Origin: Symsagittifera roscoffensis
Lineage: Eukaryota > Xenacoelomorpha > Acoela > Convolutidae
NCBI RefSeq assembly: GCF_963678635.1
Contig: NC_087069.1
Coordinates: 54,852,928 to 54,916,927 of the forward strand
Reading direction: 5' to 3'
DNA length: 64,000 bases
The notes beneath the pieces were generated by a model. That model did no database searches. It was not told the DNA's origin and saw only the letters and a program-made list of their open reading frames with translations. Of this stretch, positions 35,951-47,463 are shown piece after piece. Positions within the stretch are counted from its first letter, which is position 1. Each line of letters starts with the position of its first letter. Both the position numbers and the translations under genes were made by a program.

Positions 35951-36301
35951 AGTCGAAAGTCGAGTTAACGGGATAGTTTACTTTGAGCGTCTTAACGCCT
36001 AATTTCTAAATTCACCTAGGTCTACAGTAGAACTAACCGAATAAAGGGGTGAAAATAGGGCTCAATAAAATATCACACTTTAAGAGGAAACGTTTCATAT
36101 TGACACATCGCTAACCCAAATGCCGAATTAGGTAGAATATTATTGAAAAAAAGGATGAAAAAAAACTCGCTTGCGCCATGCTGAGTATGTCTTAATCCAT
36201 CGGCAACTTCGGGTACAATGATTGAGAAGGGTCGGTGGTAGGTTTTCCCTGTAAAAATGTGGGGAGGGAGAAGTTCATTTCTGAACAACAATAAGCTTTC
36301 A

Positions 36302-36564
36302 GCTCCTATAACTCAGAAAATATGGTTCTAGGTAACAGTTTTACGATTAGACCTGAGTTTTTAGACATTCCAGTGACAGCAGATTTTCGGCTCTCAAAAA
36401 TTCCCGCTGCTCCGAAGGACTTTGATGACAAAACCACTGTCCCGAACACAGAGAGCGCAGATCTCGAAAACTCTCCAATGGATCAAAACTCTTTTACTGA
36501 AGCATTTCCGGTCTTTAAAACTGTGGATTTGTCTAAACAGATAGAGGTCGGAAATCAATTTGGT
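36302..36564 (+). CDS. Likely internal exon of an unidentified gene
   Basis: An acceptor (AATAAGCTTTCAG, ending at 36301) and a good donor (TTTG then GTATGTTTTTC, from 36565) bracket an open frame of about 87 codons with balanced codons. It reads MVLGNSFTIRPEFLDIPVTA and continues acidic and Pro/Ser-rich. If the exon starts at 36302, six codons precede the ATG at 36322. There is no recognised domain; the sequence looks intrinsically disordered. It is on the same strand as the next coding-like block. The splice signals are seen directly; that it is a host gene is inference. Confidence 0.45.
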
Positions 36565-36689
36565 ATGTTTTTCTTATTGTTCCTCGTAGATCATCACGTA
36601 TCGCCGGTCCATCTAAATTTTATGGTACTAGATAACTCATAGATGTTGTAGATCTAATCAGATCGGCACACACACACCTCTCTTGATTG

Positions 36690-37062
36690 ACTAGTCTACC
36701 AATACTTCCGCCTCTATCGAGGATAACACAAGGGAGTGCAGAGTCGTTCAAAGTCAGTTTACAATTACCACTAAGCCAACCTAAATTCCGCAAGCCACAA
36801 AAATTCCAACAGATATACCTTACAGTCCCAATTCAGAAAACGTTACCAAAAAACCGGAAACCTAACCATTCGATTTCCCAAGAGCTTCTAACAATAGCAT
36901 ATCATTTTATTTTAGAGAAGAGTTGGCTGAATTCGATACTCCATCAGTCGAATATTCAAATCTTTTTTGTATTAGGCAGATTTCTTTCCGGAAAAAAATT
37001 TAAGAAACTCCTAGTTTTCAACCTCCCTACAAATTCATTTTACTGGCGCTCAGTTGGATAAG
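36690..37062 (+). pseudogene. Coding-like block, broken or multi-exon, unknown
   Basis: Two + frames read well in alternation: one has RITQGSAESFKVSLQLPL and runs open to 37061, the other has EDNTRECRVVQSQFTITTK, later REELAEFDTPSVEYSNL after a possible acceptor (TTTTATTTTAG). This could be exons of the gene at 36302 or an old element. No family is recognised. Confidence 0.3.
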
Positions 37063-38980
37063 AATCGAGTGTTAAATACAGCACTAAATCGTTCCCTCAG
37101 ATTTAACCTATAGAATAGTTGTCATAGTAGCCGTTCATGTGTGCTAAAAGTTTTCTTCATTTTTAAAATAATCAAACTCCGTTGGAGTTTTCTTTCACTA
37201 AAGCCCTATCATTATCAATTTAATTTGTTATACTTAAAATTGTTAGCTACTCTGATTTTATAACCCATGCAATCACTTTTTTCCTCAGTTCTCGAAGTGA
37301 AAAGACATAATAGTTAGTTTATAACCATAACTTACATTTAAAATTTTCTACCAGTATCTAATTCTATAGTATTCACAATTTTTGAATTCAATGATAGGTC
37401 TTTGCTTGGCCTTCAACACTTTTTCATCCAGTCGGATTGATCTTGCTGACTTTTTATCTAATGTTGTAACGATTAAGTAATTGACTATTTTACCAATTCT
37501 TCTGATTATGTTGAAGAGATTTAGATAAAAAATTACATCATTTTATCCTAGGCTACAATTTTTTTATAGCTCATTATCCGATATATGTGCCTGGCGGAAT
37601 TCTACTAAATCAATTTAGAAGGTGATTAAAAAAACTCGAGTCGGCATGATGAGTCATTTTTAAGCAGGAATCAGGCGAATTCTGGAAATTGTCCTTCGAC
37701 TGATTCTTTTGGACCAGAGTTTGTATACGATCAGTTTGGGTGGAAATTATAGAGATGAAAAGATGTCGAACATTGATAGAGATAACAAAAAGTCAACCTG
37801 GATGCCGCGCGCAACAAAAAGAAAAATGCGATTGAACATTTCCGAGCAGTTTCAAACTCAATGAAACGGAACATTTCGCAAACCATGATGAGAGATGTAT
37901 GTTTGCAAAAAAATTGTTCAGGTTGAGCTGAAGATCGGTCTTTGAATCAAAAACATAATTGAAGATAATTCGAATACTTTGCGAGATGTTGCTTGATTGC
38001 TGCGAAAAGTTGATTGGGGCCTCGGAATAACAATTGTGATTCAGTTTGATGTCCTTGAACCACATTCAGATTAGCTCAAAAAAGATCGGTTTCTAAAAGC
38101 ACGGTTCTAGTGATTCTGGCTTTCAGTGTAGAACCAGTATCGGACTTAGGGGGGGGGGGGGGAGAGATTGTTGTGGACGTTTTTTCTCTCCGGGCCCCCT
38201 TTGTACTATTTTGAGATATCTATTTTTGGCTGAATGACCTTAAATTTTTTCTAAAGGCACCTTTGACACCAGTGTATCCTAATTTTGAGCGGGGAGCGCG
38301 CGCCGAAAAAAACGCAATTTTTTGTTCAAAATTTTCCAAAAAGTGCCTAAAAAAATTCCTTTTTTGGCTTTTTTTCAAAAAATTTGCCTGCGGTGCAGAA
38401 ATTTTTGTCAAAATTAAGTTTTTGATAGCGGTTTGAGAGAGTCGACCTAAAAACAGACAAGAATTAAAAGAATACTAACTAAAAATTTTGTATTTCAAAA
38501 ATATGTGTTTACAAGTTATCGTTTAGGAATGCACTTAAATTGTAAAGTTAACAAACGTTTCGGCACAGTTTGTGCGTTTTCAGGTTTCAATTCTTTAATC
38601 TAATTTGTAAAAACAGATCAGGGTTCTTTGAAAGTATCTAACACGCTATTAATTCGAGGTTTAAAAAAGTGTCAGTCAGATTATCGTTAATATTAATAAT
38701 TTTATGTAACATTTTATGTTAGATTATTTAGAAAATGTTTGTTTTTAGCCGCATATTTCTGAGTTCTTAACATTTTTTGGCTTTTACATGTTCGAATTGA
38801 TGGTAGTTTTAAGCCAACACGTAAGTTTTTTGAATGATTCTAACTTTAGTCAAACTTTTGAACACTGAAATTATAGATTAAGTTTCAGTAAGCTATTTCT
38901 AAACTCGTCGCGCGAGTTGACTGCTGGCCTATCTTCCCTAATTAGCAGCAAATCTAAAAAAAATAGCTTAAGGCTGCTGG
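37063..38980. other. Non-coding stretch with a poly-G tract
   Basis: No supported genes. A run of 14 G lies at 38149-38162, followed by GAGAGATTG; the flanks suggest the edge of some repeat but no partner was found. The minus ORF at 37793-38065 is unsupported. Confidence 0.4.
38149..38162 (+). repeat. Poly-G tract (14 G)
   Basis: A pure G run in otherwise AT-rich DNA. It may mark an element end, as the poly-C at 30591 does for the MITE, or simple-repeat expansion. Confidence 0.9.
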
Positions 38981-39068
38981 CGGCTTGTCTTCGAACTCCA
39001 ATTTACCACAATCACTACTATACAGCCATATGTGCTGTCCAACGGGAGTATCCTTTTTTCGGTTTTTT

Positions 39069-39540
39069 TCACCCCTTGTTGTGAGATGTGGGACCGTTTG
39101 GCCGATATGGATGGATTTTCATCCACAACATTCTAGTCTCTACACAGCATTTGATTTCTTTTCTGTGGAAAAGGAGTAATTGTAGAGTGCATGATTTTCG
39201 CTTCATGATTTTTATTTGAGCATTAGTGATATCGAGCAGTTTCGTCGCAAATGCCTGATTGTACTGATCCCGATATTGAGCTATCAATATAAGAAGCAAA
39301 CAATCAGAACGGTTTCCTTTCTCAGCCATCTCACAATTGTTTTGCCCTTTCCGGTTGTATTCTCAAGGATGCAATTCGTGACATACGACAAAAAATCATT
39401 CTGGTTAATGTTTTTCCAATCCCTTTTACGGCTCATTCCCATCGTTTTCTCAAAAATCTCCCATGTACACGTACTGCTGAAGACACGGCGAGAGCTAGAT
39501 TTCTCGTGGAAAAAAATGGCTCGCTGAATTGGAGTACGAT
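39069..39540 (-). CDS. Coding-like block, probably exon(s) of an unidentified gene
   Basis: The minus frame 39540-39284 is open for 85 codons (RTPIQRAIFFHEKSSSRR, later RKRDWKNINQNDFLSYV) and has no start of its own. An overlapping frame, 39329-39069, continues with QYRDQYNQAFATKLLDITN, so there is either a short intron or a frameshift. GC is raised. The + strand is also open (103 codons, 39216-39527) but gives a hydrophobic product, and I prefer the minus reading. An AG before 39540 would put it in phase with the small exon at 39884-39995. Confidence 0.3.
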
Positions 39541-39883
39541 CTTTTGAACTTAAGTTTGTTTTTATTTAGTCCAAATTTGCTAGAAAGACATCTAAGAATT
39601 GACTCTTAGCAGGGCATTTTTTCTACGTACTTTTTGAATTCAAAAGGGTGATCTAAATATTGCTATATATAACAGTATTTTAATAGTGTTGCGTGGCATT
39701 TTCGGACATTTTTTGTGTGATATCTTACTGGCTTCATTAGCGGCTCCTTTTGGAAAATATTTTCACTTCTTTCTCATCACAATCGAATAAAGTTTTCTAT
39801 TTGGTTTTACCGCCATCTGTGTCTTCTTCGTTTCACCGTTTTCCCCCTCAAATTTATTCAAACAACGTTGATAACATTTTTAC

Positions 39884-39995
39884 CAGATGAAAAAAAATTG
39901 TCGGAAGAACCATTCAAACTAGCCGGTTCCTCCTTTCTCCCCCTCGTTGGTTTGAGCCTCGAGTGGAATGCATCACTGATCTTATCCTTTTTCAT
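39884..39995 (-). CDS. Possible first coding exon, upstream of the 39540 block
   Basis: ATG at 39995 starts MKKDKISDAFHSRLKPTRGR and continues with KEEPASLNGSS to a donor G-GTAAAA at 39883 (phase 1). An intron of 343 nt to an AG at 39541-39542 would keep the frame. That acceptor lacks a pyrimidine tract, so the link is tentative. Confidence 0.3.
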
Positions 39996-40404
39996 GGAAA
40001 GCCATTTCTTATGTATTTTTCAAATTTTTGACAACAATTTCCGTCATGAATCTTTTGCTGAAAAAAAAATGTTTCAACAGCAAAAGCCTTTGAAGATGTC
40101 CCTCGTAACTAATGATTTTCAGTACACAAAAACCTACATCCTAATGAAATGACACAGCAATAAGAAGATTGACTGAAACTATATTTATGTGTTTTCAATA
40201 GCCTTATCCGAAAGTAGTTGTTTCAATTTCAATCACACGATTTACCGGTCGCTTCAAGCTGACAAAGTTTTCACTCGGTACTTTAAGTGCCCTCAGCTCT
40301 GACAGAAACCAAACATAATCAGCATGAAAGTTCATTTAATTGAATTTGTCGCCGAACGAAAATTTCGGTCCAAAAATAACGTTTTGAGTTATGTATGATT
40401 TGTA
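39996..40404. other. Spacer before the retroelement end
   Basis: AT-rich, no gene seen. The shared family 1 sequence starts sharply at TAACTCATAGAG (40405). Confidence 0.45.
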
Positions 40405-42365
40405 TAACTCATAGAGTAATTTCGGATAGGGTACACCGTCTGCTCGTCACGCTATCTTATTTTCGGCCGGATAGATTCGTGCAACTTCTTAATCTAATAC
40501 CGATCCTAATCTTACTCTTATATCTACTAGTCTCAGGGTGTTTTACTAGTCTCTGCTAGGCTCAATAGATCTAGAGTATACTGGTTTTATTGCGGCTGCT
40601 GAAGTTCTCGAGGAGAGGTAACTAATTTCTAAGTTAATTTCAAATCTCTCTGGTGCTGAAATTACAAGTAATTTCAGCACTTACAAATAAGTGGGTTGTT
40701 AGTTAGATGGATTATGATAGGTTAATATTAAATATTTTACAGTGTTAAAATATCTAATTTATATGAAATATTAAAATGTAGTTTGATCAGGTTCCACGCA
40801 TCCGGGGTTTACAGAGTTTTTGAGTTTTATCTCTTTCTTCTGCAATTGAAGGATGGATGATGAACGTTGGTATTTGGCGAACATCTTTTTTCTTGTCCGG
40901 TTTCTCCTTGAAGAGAAACGTTCCAGAATGCTGGAATGATGGACATGAAGTTATCGTCTTGTCATTCGACAACGAATGCGATCCCCAATGAAATCAATCC
41001 GATTTCAAAATGGTTTGCTATGTCAGGTTTTTCTGTATTAGTGGAGAACTGTCTTGTGTTCAGCCTCGTTTGAGAATGACGTGAATTTTGTGTTTGGAAG
41101 GGATGCCTTGTAACTCGAATCTGTACGTATACTTGAACATCGAGTTGGTCATTGGTCAGGTTCAATGAAGTCCTTTTCTGAGAAGTAAATTCGTACTTCA
41201 AATCCTTTGAGTCGTGATTGTGGACGGCATGTCGGTTGTGTTTTAGCCATTCTTTTGTTCAAGTTGTGATGGGATCGTCTAGTCTTTGGATGTTCGTCTT
41301 TGTTGTTGTGTATGATCTATATACTGCATATTATGATTTACACTTTATAGATTTTTGTTAATTTGGTTTTTAGTCATGATTTTAGTTAGTTGTATTCGCA
41401 AAAGCGTTTTATTTTAGTTCAGTTATTTTGACGAGTTACTCACCCTTGAGTACCTCTTATTAAAAATTGAAGTACGGTCACAACGCGTGGGTGTAGCTCG
41501 GTGGGTCTGGCCGGTTATAAACATGCTCAGGACGTCCTTGGTGGGTTAGGCCAGGAGTGGGAGTATGATTTCGTGCTGTTTCTTTGAGGGGTCCTGTTTT
41601 GTGATAATCTTTTAAGTTGGTTTTTTCTGGTCTTTCTTATGTTACTTTTGGTTGTGTCCTTTTATCAAAAATCAAATTGTTTTGGGTTTGGGTTTGTCTT
41701 TCGACTTTTTTGTGTTTTATTATTTCTTTCTTAGACTTTGTAATAGTCTTCAAAAGAATAAATTATCCAGTTTTAAACTAGGTCAATCCGGTTTGGGTAC
41801 CGTTGGTTTTCTTTTCTTAGTCATGCTGTTATTTTTATGAGTTATGGTATTTAGTAAGCTGCATTGGTTAGTTTAGCGTAGTGTATAACTCCATTCCAAC
41901 CGGGTTAAGCAAAAGTTGGAAACTTGTTATCACTTGTTTGAGTTATTGTTAGTGAAAGCTTGAGACATAAAATCATTATTTTAAACAAAACTTCGTGGGC
42001 GAGCTGTGCGAGTATGGATAGAATTCTTGTGCGAATGAATGAAAACACTGAAAAAGTTAGTACTGCTTTCTCATTTTATGAATTTATTGCTTGAAATTTG
42101 AAATTTACTACATTTGGGGAAGTTTTAAATTATAAATTTTTATCGTATTTTAATTTTACTGCTTCTTGGAGAAATAATTTATAAATGAGATTACTACATT
42201 GGGTGTTAATTTTACTACATTATTTAGTGCGAAAAATTTAGTATAGAAAAACAGTTTTAGCAAATACATTTTACCAAAAGAAGTTACTAGTTTTGTATTC
42301 TAATTTAACAAGTTTGTATTTTTGTTTTTCTTTTTCTGTTTTTGTAGATGATGGTGGTAAGAAGA

Positions 42366-42447
42366 CTAAAAAGAGAATTTAAACACTTATAAAAATTGGT
42401 TAGTATAATTCGAATTTATTAGTTAAAATTATTTTAATTATACTTAC
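42366..42447 (-). other. Predicted 82-nt intron directly after the 3' ORF stop
   Basis: On the minus strand the ORF ends ...GACGACTAAA and the donor GTAAGTATAA follows at once. A branch-like ATACTAAC lies inside, and the acceptor TTCTCTTTTTAG ends at 42366. The other copy keeps the same layout (87 nt, 62096-62182). Conservation of donor, branch site and acceptor in diverged copies supports real splicing. Confidence 0.6.
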
Positions 42448-44222
42448 TTTAGTCGTCGGGAAAAAAGCCATGGGGGAAGATTTCGTGAATCAAATCGGAT
42501 GTTGTTAATAAATTGGCTATTATGCGAATGACGTTTTTAGTTTGTAGCAGTGGCCAAAGCAATTGAAGTGCTTTGATGGTGTTCAGTTCTTCGGTGCCTA
42601 CTGCGAACTCATGAGGTGTGTTTTGTATTAGATTGTAAATTTCGTGATTATATTTAGTATTATGAAAGAATTCTAGTATGGGAATTTCAATAGGTTGGAT
42701 GAACTCATGCGGGATAATGAAGGTTCTTGATTCTTCATCATTGAAGGTCTTCGTGAGGGGACAGAATATGTACATTTGGGTAATGGGATCGTAGTTACGG
42801 AGGATGCCGTGGAGGTTAGTATTTTTAATGCAATATGTAAAATTAAGAAAAAATGGTGACGTGTGTTTCGAGTTAATGAACTGAAAACGATGGTTGGGTT
42901 GTCGTGATGGTGTGTGTAAGTCAATATGGTTTTGTATAAAACGATAATATGTGGAAGCATGTGTTTGTTTAGTGCGTAACATTATGTCATGGGAACAGTG
43001 CAAATCGCGTTCTTGTGGTGAAAGAAAAAGAAAAGTTAGTGAAAATAACTGAAATTTATCATAGACGCTTTCGTATGCTTTGATGTCAATTAGTGCTTCA
43101 GAAACTATGTGGTCGTGCTTTTTATCAAAAATATTAAGTGTAAGAAGGTATGGTGTTTTAATTTAAAAAAATTCGGTTAGTTCTCGGTTTGCAAAACGGT
43201 CTTCATCTAAAAATTGATCTTGGTTAGGGCGTATGATGTTGTGGTCGTAGTATTCAATGGAGAAATCGTTAGCTCGGGGCGCGGTGAATGTTTTTAGTAA
43301 CTTTTAAAATCCAACATATGTAAATTGTCGAGGTGTTAGTAGTGTTGTGAGTCTATACAGTAGATTTTTGCTTCTTTCATTATCTTCATTTGTATTAGCG
43401 AGTGGTATAGAAAGAGGGTTAGTATAGTGGTAAATTTGTTGTGTCATTAGTAATGGTGGTAGATGTATTTGAAGTGTATTGTGGAAACGAGGTTAAGGTT
43501 ATTTGAAGGAAATTCTTTGTATTTGTGTGTTCTGGGTGGTTGATATACTCTTTGGCTGTTCCGGGTTTGATTGTGAATGGGTGATTTGGGAATTTTTGTT
43601 TAAAAGTGCGGTAAGCTCGGTTAGTGCTAGTGGATGTTTCAGTAGATGTGGATGATTGAACTAATGATGCGGTGTAATCTAATAGCGGTGTAGGCGTTGG
43701 TGGATTTGATGATGTTGCTGTGGATGATAATTGTTGGATGTTAAGAGTGTGGGGGTATGTTAATTGTTGTTGTAATGTAATAAAATTTTTGAGCTCTTGG
43801 GAGATTTGGACAGTATCTGGGGAGTTATTATTTGATCTTTCAGATGTGAATGGGGAATAGGTTGCGGTTACTTGGGAAGCGTAAGAGGGAGTGGAAAGGG
43901 ATGGGAGTGGATGACTGGTTTGGATGGGTTGAAAGGGGGGTTGTGAAAAAACTGAGGGGTTGGTCTGGGTATGGGTAGAGGGAGATGGTTCCGAGTTTGC
44001 AAATTCGTCGGGAGTTTCGATGTCGGAGTTGTTAAATTGTGAGATGGTATGAAAAACTGAAATATCTGAGTTAGTGTCTGAATTCGTGCTTGATTGTATA
44101 TTAATAGCTGGGAAATCAGGTGGCGGGAAAGCGAAAAGTGGAATAATTGGGATGTGATTTTGGAGGTTGGCTGGGTGGGAATTTGAGCGGTGGGGGGCTC
44201 CAATTTGTTGGCTCATCGTGGG
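42448..44222 (-). pseudogene. Extra 3' ORF (about 590 codons, unknown function) downstream of env
   Basis: ATG at 44216 opens 265 codons (N-terminus MSQQIGAPHRSNSHP, motif LFAFPPPDFP) rich in Ser, Thr, Pro, Asn and Gln, probably disordered. After frame breaks, the C-terminal domain is open at 43003-42449, with YDPITQMYIFCP and the conserved end IFPHGFFPDD. An acceptor (CATTTTTTTAG) ends six bases before the ATG, so the exon runs from 44222 to 42448. The protein matches the copy at 62186-63994 over its whole length, yet the inactivating changes differ between copies, so an intact ancestor existed. Its position after env fits an accessory gene; a displaced gag of another element is an alternative. 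I recognise no domain and assign no function. Confidence 0.65.
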
Positions 44223-44559
44223 CTAAAAAAATGATTATGTTGAGACTGAAAAGTTTTGGTATGGGCTTGTTCAATAATTTGTTCATACGTATTATCATTT
44301 TGTGAATGATTTGTTGTTATGTGTTGAATGGGGCTTTGTGCTGTACTTGGTCAGAAATTTGGATTATTGGTGATTGCTAAGTTTCGGAAATTTCGGGGAA
44401 CTAATGATAATGGATGGTTTTGTGGTAGAGCTGGTACTTGTGGTGCTGTAGGTGTTGTGTCTACATTATTATGTTCTTCGTCGTATGTATTCGGTCTTGT
44501 CGCTAATTTTGTGTTATATTCTTTTATTTGTGCGTCTAATGTTTTTTATTTTTTATGAT

Positions 44560-46817
44560 GAAAATATTCCAAAAAATCCTGCAATTAATATACGTGCTAC
44601 GCTTGCTTGGCGGTTTACTTGTGTGTGTATAGCACATGTGTTATAGATTCCTTTTAATAGTGCGAAAAATAATACTATAAAATTAAACAGTTCGTATAAA
44701 ATAGTCAATCTTTCTAAGATGTAATAGGGCCATCCTAGAAAGGCGAGAATTTTGTTTTTAAGTGTTTTAAAACTAAAATTGTTTATGGGTGAAATATTTT
44801 GTGGTCTTTATTTTTCACCATTCAAATATATGTAATCTCTAATATCCTTAAAATATCCGCTCTAGTCTTGTGTATAAATATCTGCAAATCCTGCGGTTTC
44901 GGCAAGTTTTCTTAAACTATGGTCGATTGATTGTCGTTGTATTGTATACATCTGCGTGATTAATTCTTGAAATTGCTGTGTTCTAATGTAATGTTGTATA
45001 TCGGATTTAGAGTATATTCCAATTGATTGTAAATCAAGGTTTGGGTTGCGAGCGATAGCTCGGATGCTTTATGGCGAAAACTTTTTTAGTGGTTGCATTA
45101 ATGTAGGATATGGTGTGAGTAGATAGTAATTGTTTTTGTCAGGGTTCAATTGTACGACATTGTGGCTGTTTTCTGATCCACATGGGACTGCGGTATCCCA
45201 AAAATATGTTCGTCTTGAAAGTGTATCGACAAACTGTACTTTTTTGTAGAATATGGCGATTCTTTTATAACAACGTTTATCTTCAAAAACTTATAAGGGT
45301 GATACTTTTTAGTGCAAGTATAAAACCATAATATGTTTCCTTCATAATCAAAAAAATTTGATCTATTTCTTGATAATAAACATCCTGCGTAGGGTATTTT
45401 CAATACTGCTAGTGTTAGTGATTGTAAAACTTGTGTTCTTTCTAATTCGCATAGTTGATGAAGTGTTTCTAATTCAGAGAGTGACATTTCTTGAAAAATT
45501 CTACTAATTGTGTAGTCTAATTTCATGTCTAAAAGAATATCGTAACGTATGTTTCCAAAGTAGGTGTTATTCATAAGTGATAATTCTTGTAAACGTGTAC
45601 TTTTATCTTCGGATGGTGTTAGTTTTCCACCAGGTTGACCATTACTTTTATAGAAGTTGACTGGGACGTTGGATGTGCCTTCGTTTTTATAGTGACCTGT
45701 TGCATACGGGTCAAACTTAATTTTGCCAGTGGTCATGTCGAAACCTTTCTCGTGTTCGACAAGTATTTCTGAATATTGTGTTTTGTAGAGTGGGTTTGTA
45801 TATTTACCAGCGAATTCTGTTTCTTGATAAATTTGAAAACGTGTTAATTTATTTTCTATATAGTGTGGATTTTTGAAATTATTGCTTCGTTTGTGATATG
45901 GGTTCACTTTTTCGTATGGAATTGATTCGATAAATTATTTTTCATGAAATTTTATCATTCGAGCGTGTGTTTTTGCTACTTGAAATGTTGTGCCTGTATC
46001 TTCGGGAAATCAAACAATTGTTGCCTGGGTTCTAGTTGTGGGGTCACAATACCCTTGATCGTGTTACAGGGCAATCTAATTACTTGATAGATCATTGTGT
46101 TATCAGATAAATCTCGTGTGAGTTGTATTTTTTCAAGTTTTATTTTCCCATCAAAAAACTTTATTTCTTGATATCCTTTATTTTTTGTGTCTGCTTTGCA
46201 ATTTGAAGGGTTATTTATTCCAATATGTGTTATCCAATGTTTGTCGTGTATATCATAGGTTAATCGTCCGTGTGCGCCATTATATGGGTATTTTTTGTCT
46301 AATTTAAAATGTCCTTGATATCGTTCTGCTTGGTGTACAGAATCGGCAAAGACTTGGAAATTGACTATTTTCCTGTCTGAATGTTTATTTTTTGTTAGGT
46401 TCAATCTGAGTAAATCGTTTTTACAATCATCGGGTTGACATGTAAAAGTCTTTCGATATTGCTTTGATAAAATGATTCGTGATGAAGTCAGTTTTTATTT
46501 CCGTTGGAAACTTGTGAACAAGGTACTTTCTTTTCGGAAAATGTTGTTGTAAATTTATATCCTGTGACTGTCGTTGCTCGGGCTTTTGAATATAAGGCTG
46601 CCATTACATTTGTAGTTTCTATAGCTTGTGGTTCTGTTTCGCATTGTGTTACTTGATTTATTGCATACTTATGTAGTGTTTTTTGTTCGTTTTCTTCACA
46701 ATCATAATGTGTTACTAATAAATTCTGGGATCCTGTGCGAGGAGATGGATTTGTGTTTTGTTCAGAACAAATTAGAAAAAGGACGTGTTGAAATGTTAAT
46801 ATCTTTAAATTATACAT
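44560..46817 (-). pseudogene. env-like glycoprotein gene, broken
   Basis: The N-terminal ORF (46817-46488, 109 codons) starts with a signal-peptide-like segment (ILTFQHVLFLICS) and continues with a YDC and later Cys residues, as in secreted viral-type glycoproteins. Further ORFs in other frames follow at 46404-45976 and 45907-45146 (acidic/aromatic, scattered Cys). Near 44690-44600 a hydrophobic stretch of about 20 residues (FNFIVLFFALLKGIYN) looks like the membrane anchor. Position after integrase, signal peptide, Cys pattern and anchor together suggest an envelope that in relatives mediates membrane fusion. At least four frame breaks or stops disrupt it. A second partial copy is at 54787-55488. 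I could not assign it to a named glycoprotein class. Confidence 0.6.
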
Positions 46818-47463
46818 GTGTCGAGGGGAGTGATAATGTTTCTGGTAAGGATGATAGTGTTGTATCTGATGAAATATCTATTGGGTCGTTTACTAAGTTT
46901 GTTTCTCCTTGCGGATAAGATTGTGTTGCCCAATAAGGTAGTCGTTCAGTGGTGTTTGGGGGGTTAAAAGGATTTTCACGTATTTGTGCGGATGTTGGTG
47001 TTAATCCTCGATAGTCTGAGGGAATATTAGGTGTACTTTGCTGTGATCTAAGTGTAGGGGTGTCTGGTATTGTTATACTAGAGGTTTCTGAACTTGATGG
47101 TGTTGGTGATTGAGGAATGCTAAAAGTAACTCTGGGAGTTTGAAAATTTCTATTTCGTCTTGGGTGTATAATTTGTCTATTGACTTCAACTGTACTTTGA
47201 TTTTGGCTAATATGTCTGATTCGATTTATATCTTGTTGTAATGTGGGGTACAAGTTATATGTTGGTTCACTGAGTGTCGTTGAACTGGTTCTAGTGGTTC
47301 AGATAAGCGGGCGTGTTGTTCAAAAGTGTACGGGTTATCTTGAAATGAAATACGTGTGGGTGTTTGGGGGTTTTGGGTAGTTGTAGGTATTGTTAGGTTT
47401 TCTTGGGGATATGTCGGTGCAGAGTGCTTTGGTGGTGGTTGGTTAGCAATTTTGGAAGTGTGT
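46810..47463 (-). pseudogene. Pro/Ser/Thr-rich ORF between integrase and env
   Basis: Two frames separated by a frameshift near 47240 stay open: the first part is Pro/Thr/Gln-rich, the second (47253-46810, 147 codons, with QSPTPSSSETSSITIPDTPT) is Ser/Pro-rich. Its 3' end overlaps the env start by eight bases in another frame. It may be a separate accessory protein or the disordered tail of another product. No domain is recognised. Confidence 0.4.

Larger units (their letters stand above)
40405..44222 (-). repeat. 3' segment shared with the copy at 60198-64000
   Basis: From TAACTCATAGAG to the CCCACGATGAGCC around the start of the 3' ORF this segment aligns with 60198-64000 throughout, with many substitutions and small indels. 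Roughly 40405-42365 is non-coding or unreadable: both strands have short ORFs that are not preserved between copies. It contains a tRNA-like box A word TAGCTCGGTGGGTC at 41495 that is conserved in the other copy. Confidence 0.85.
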
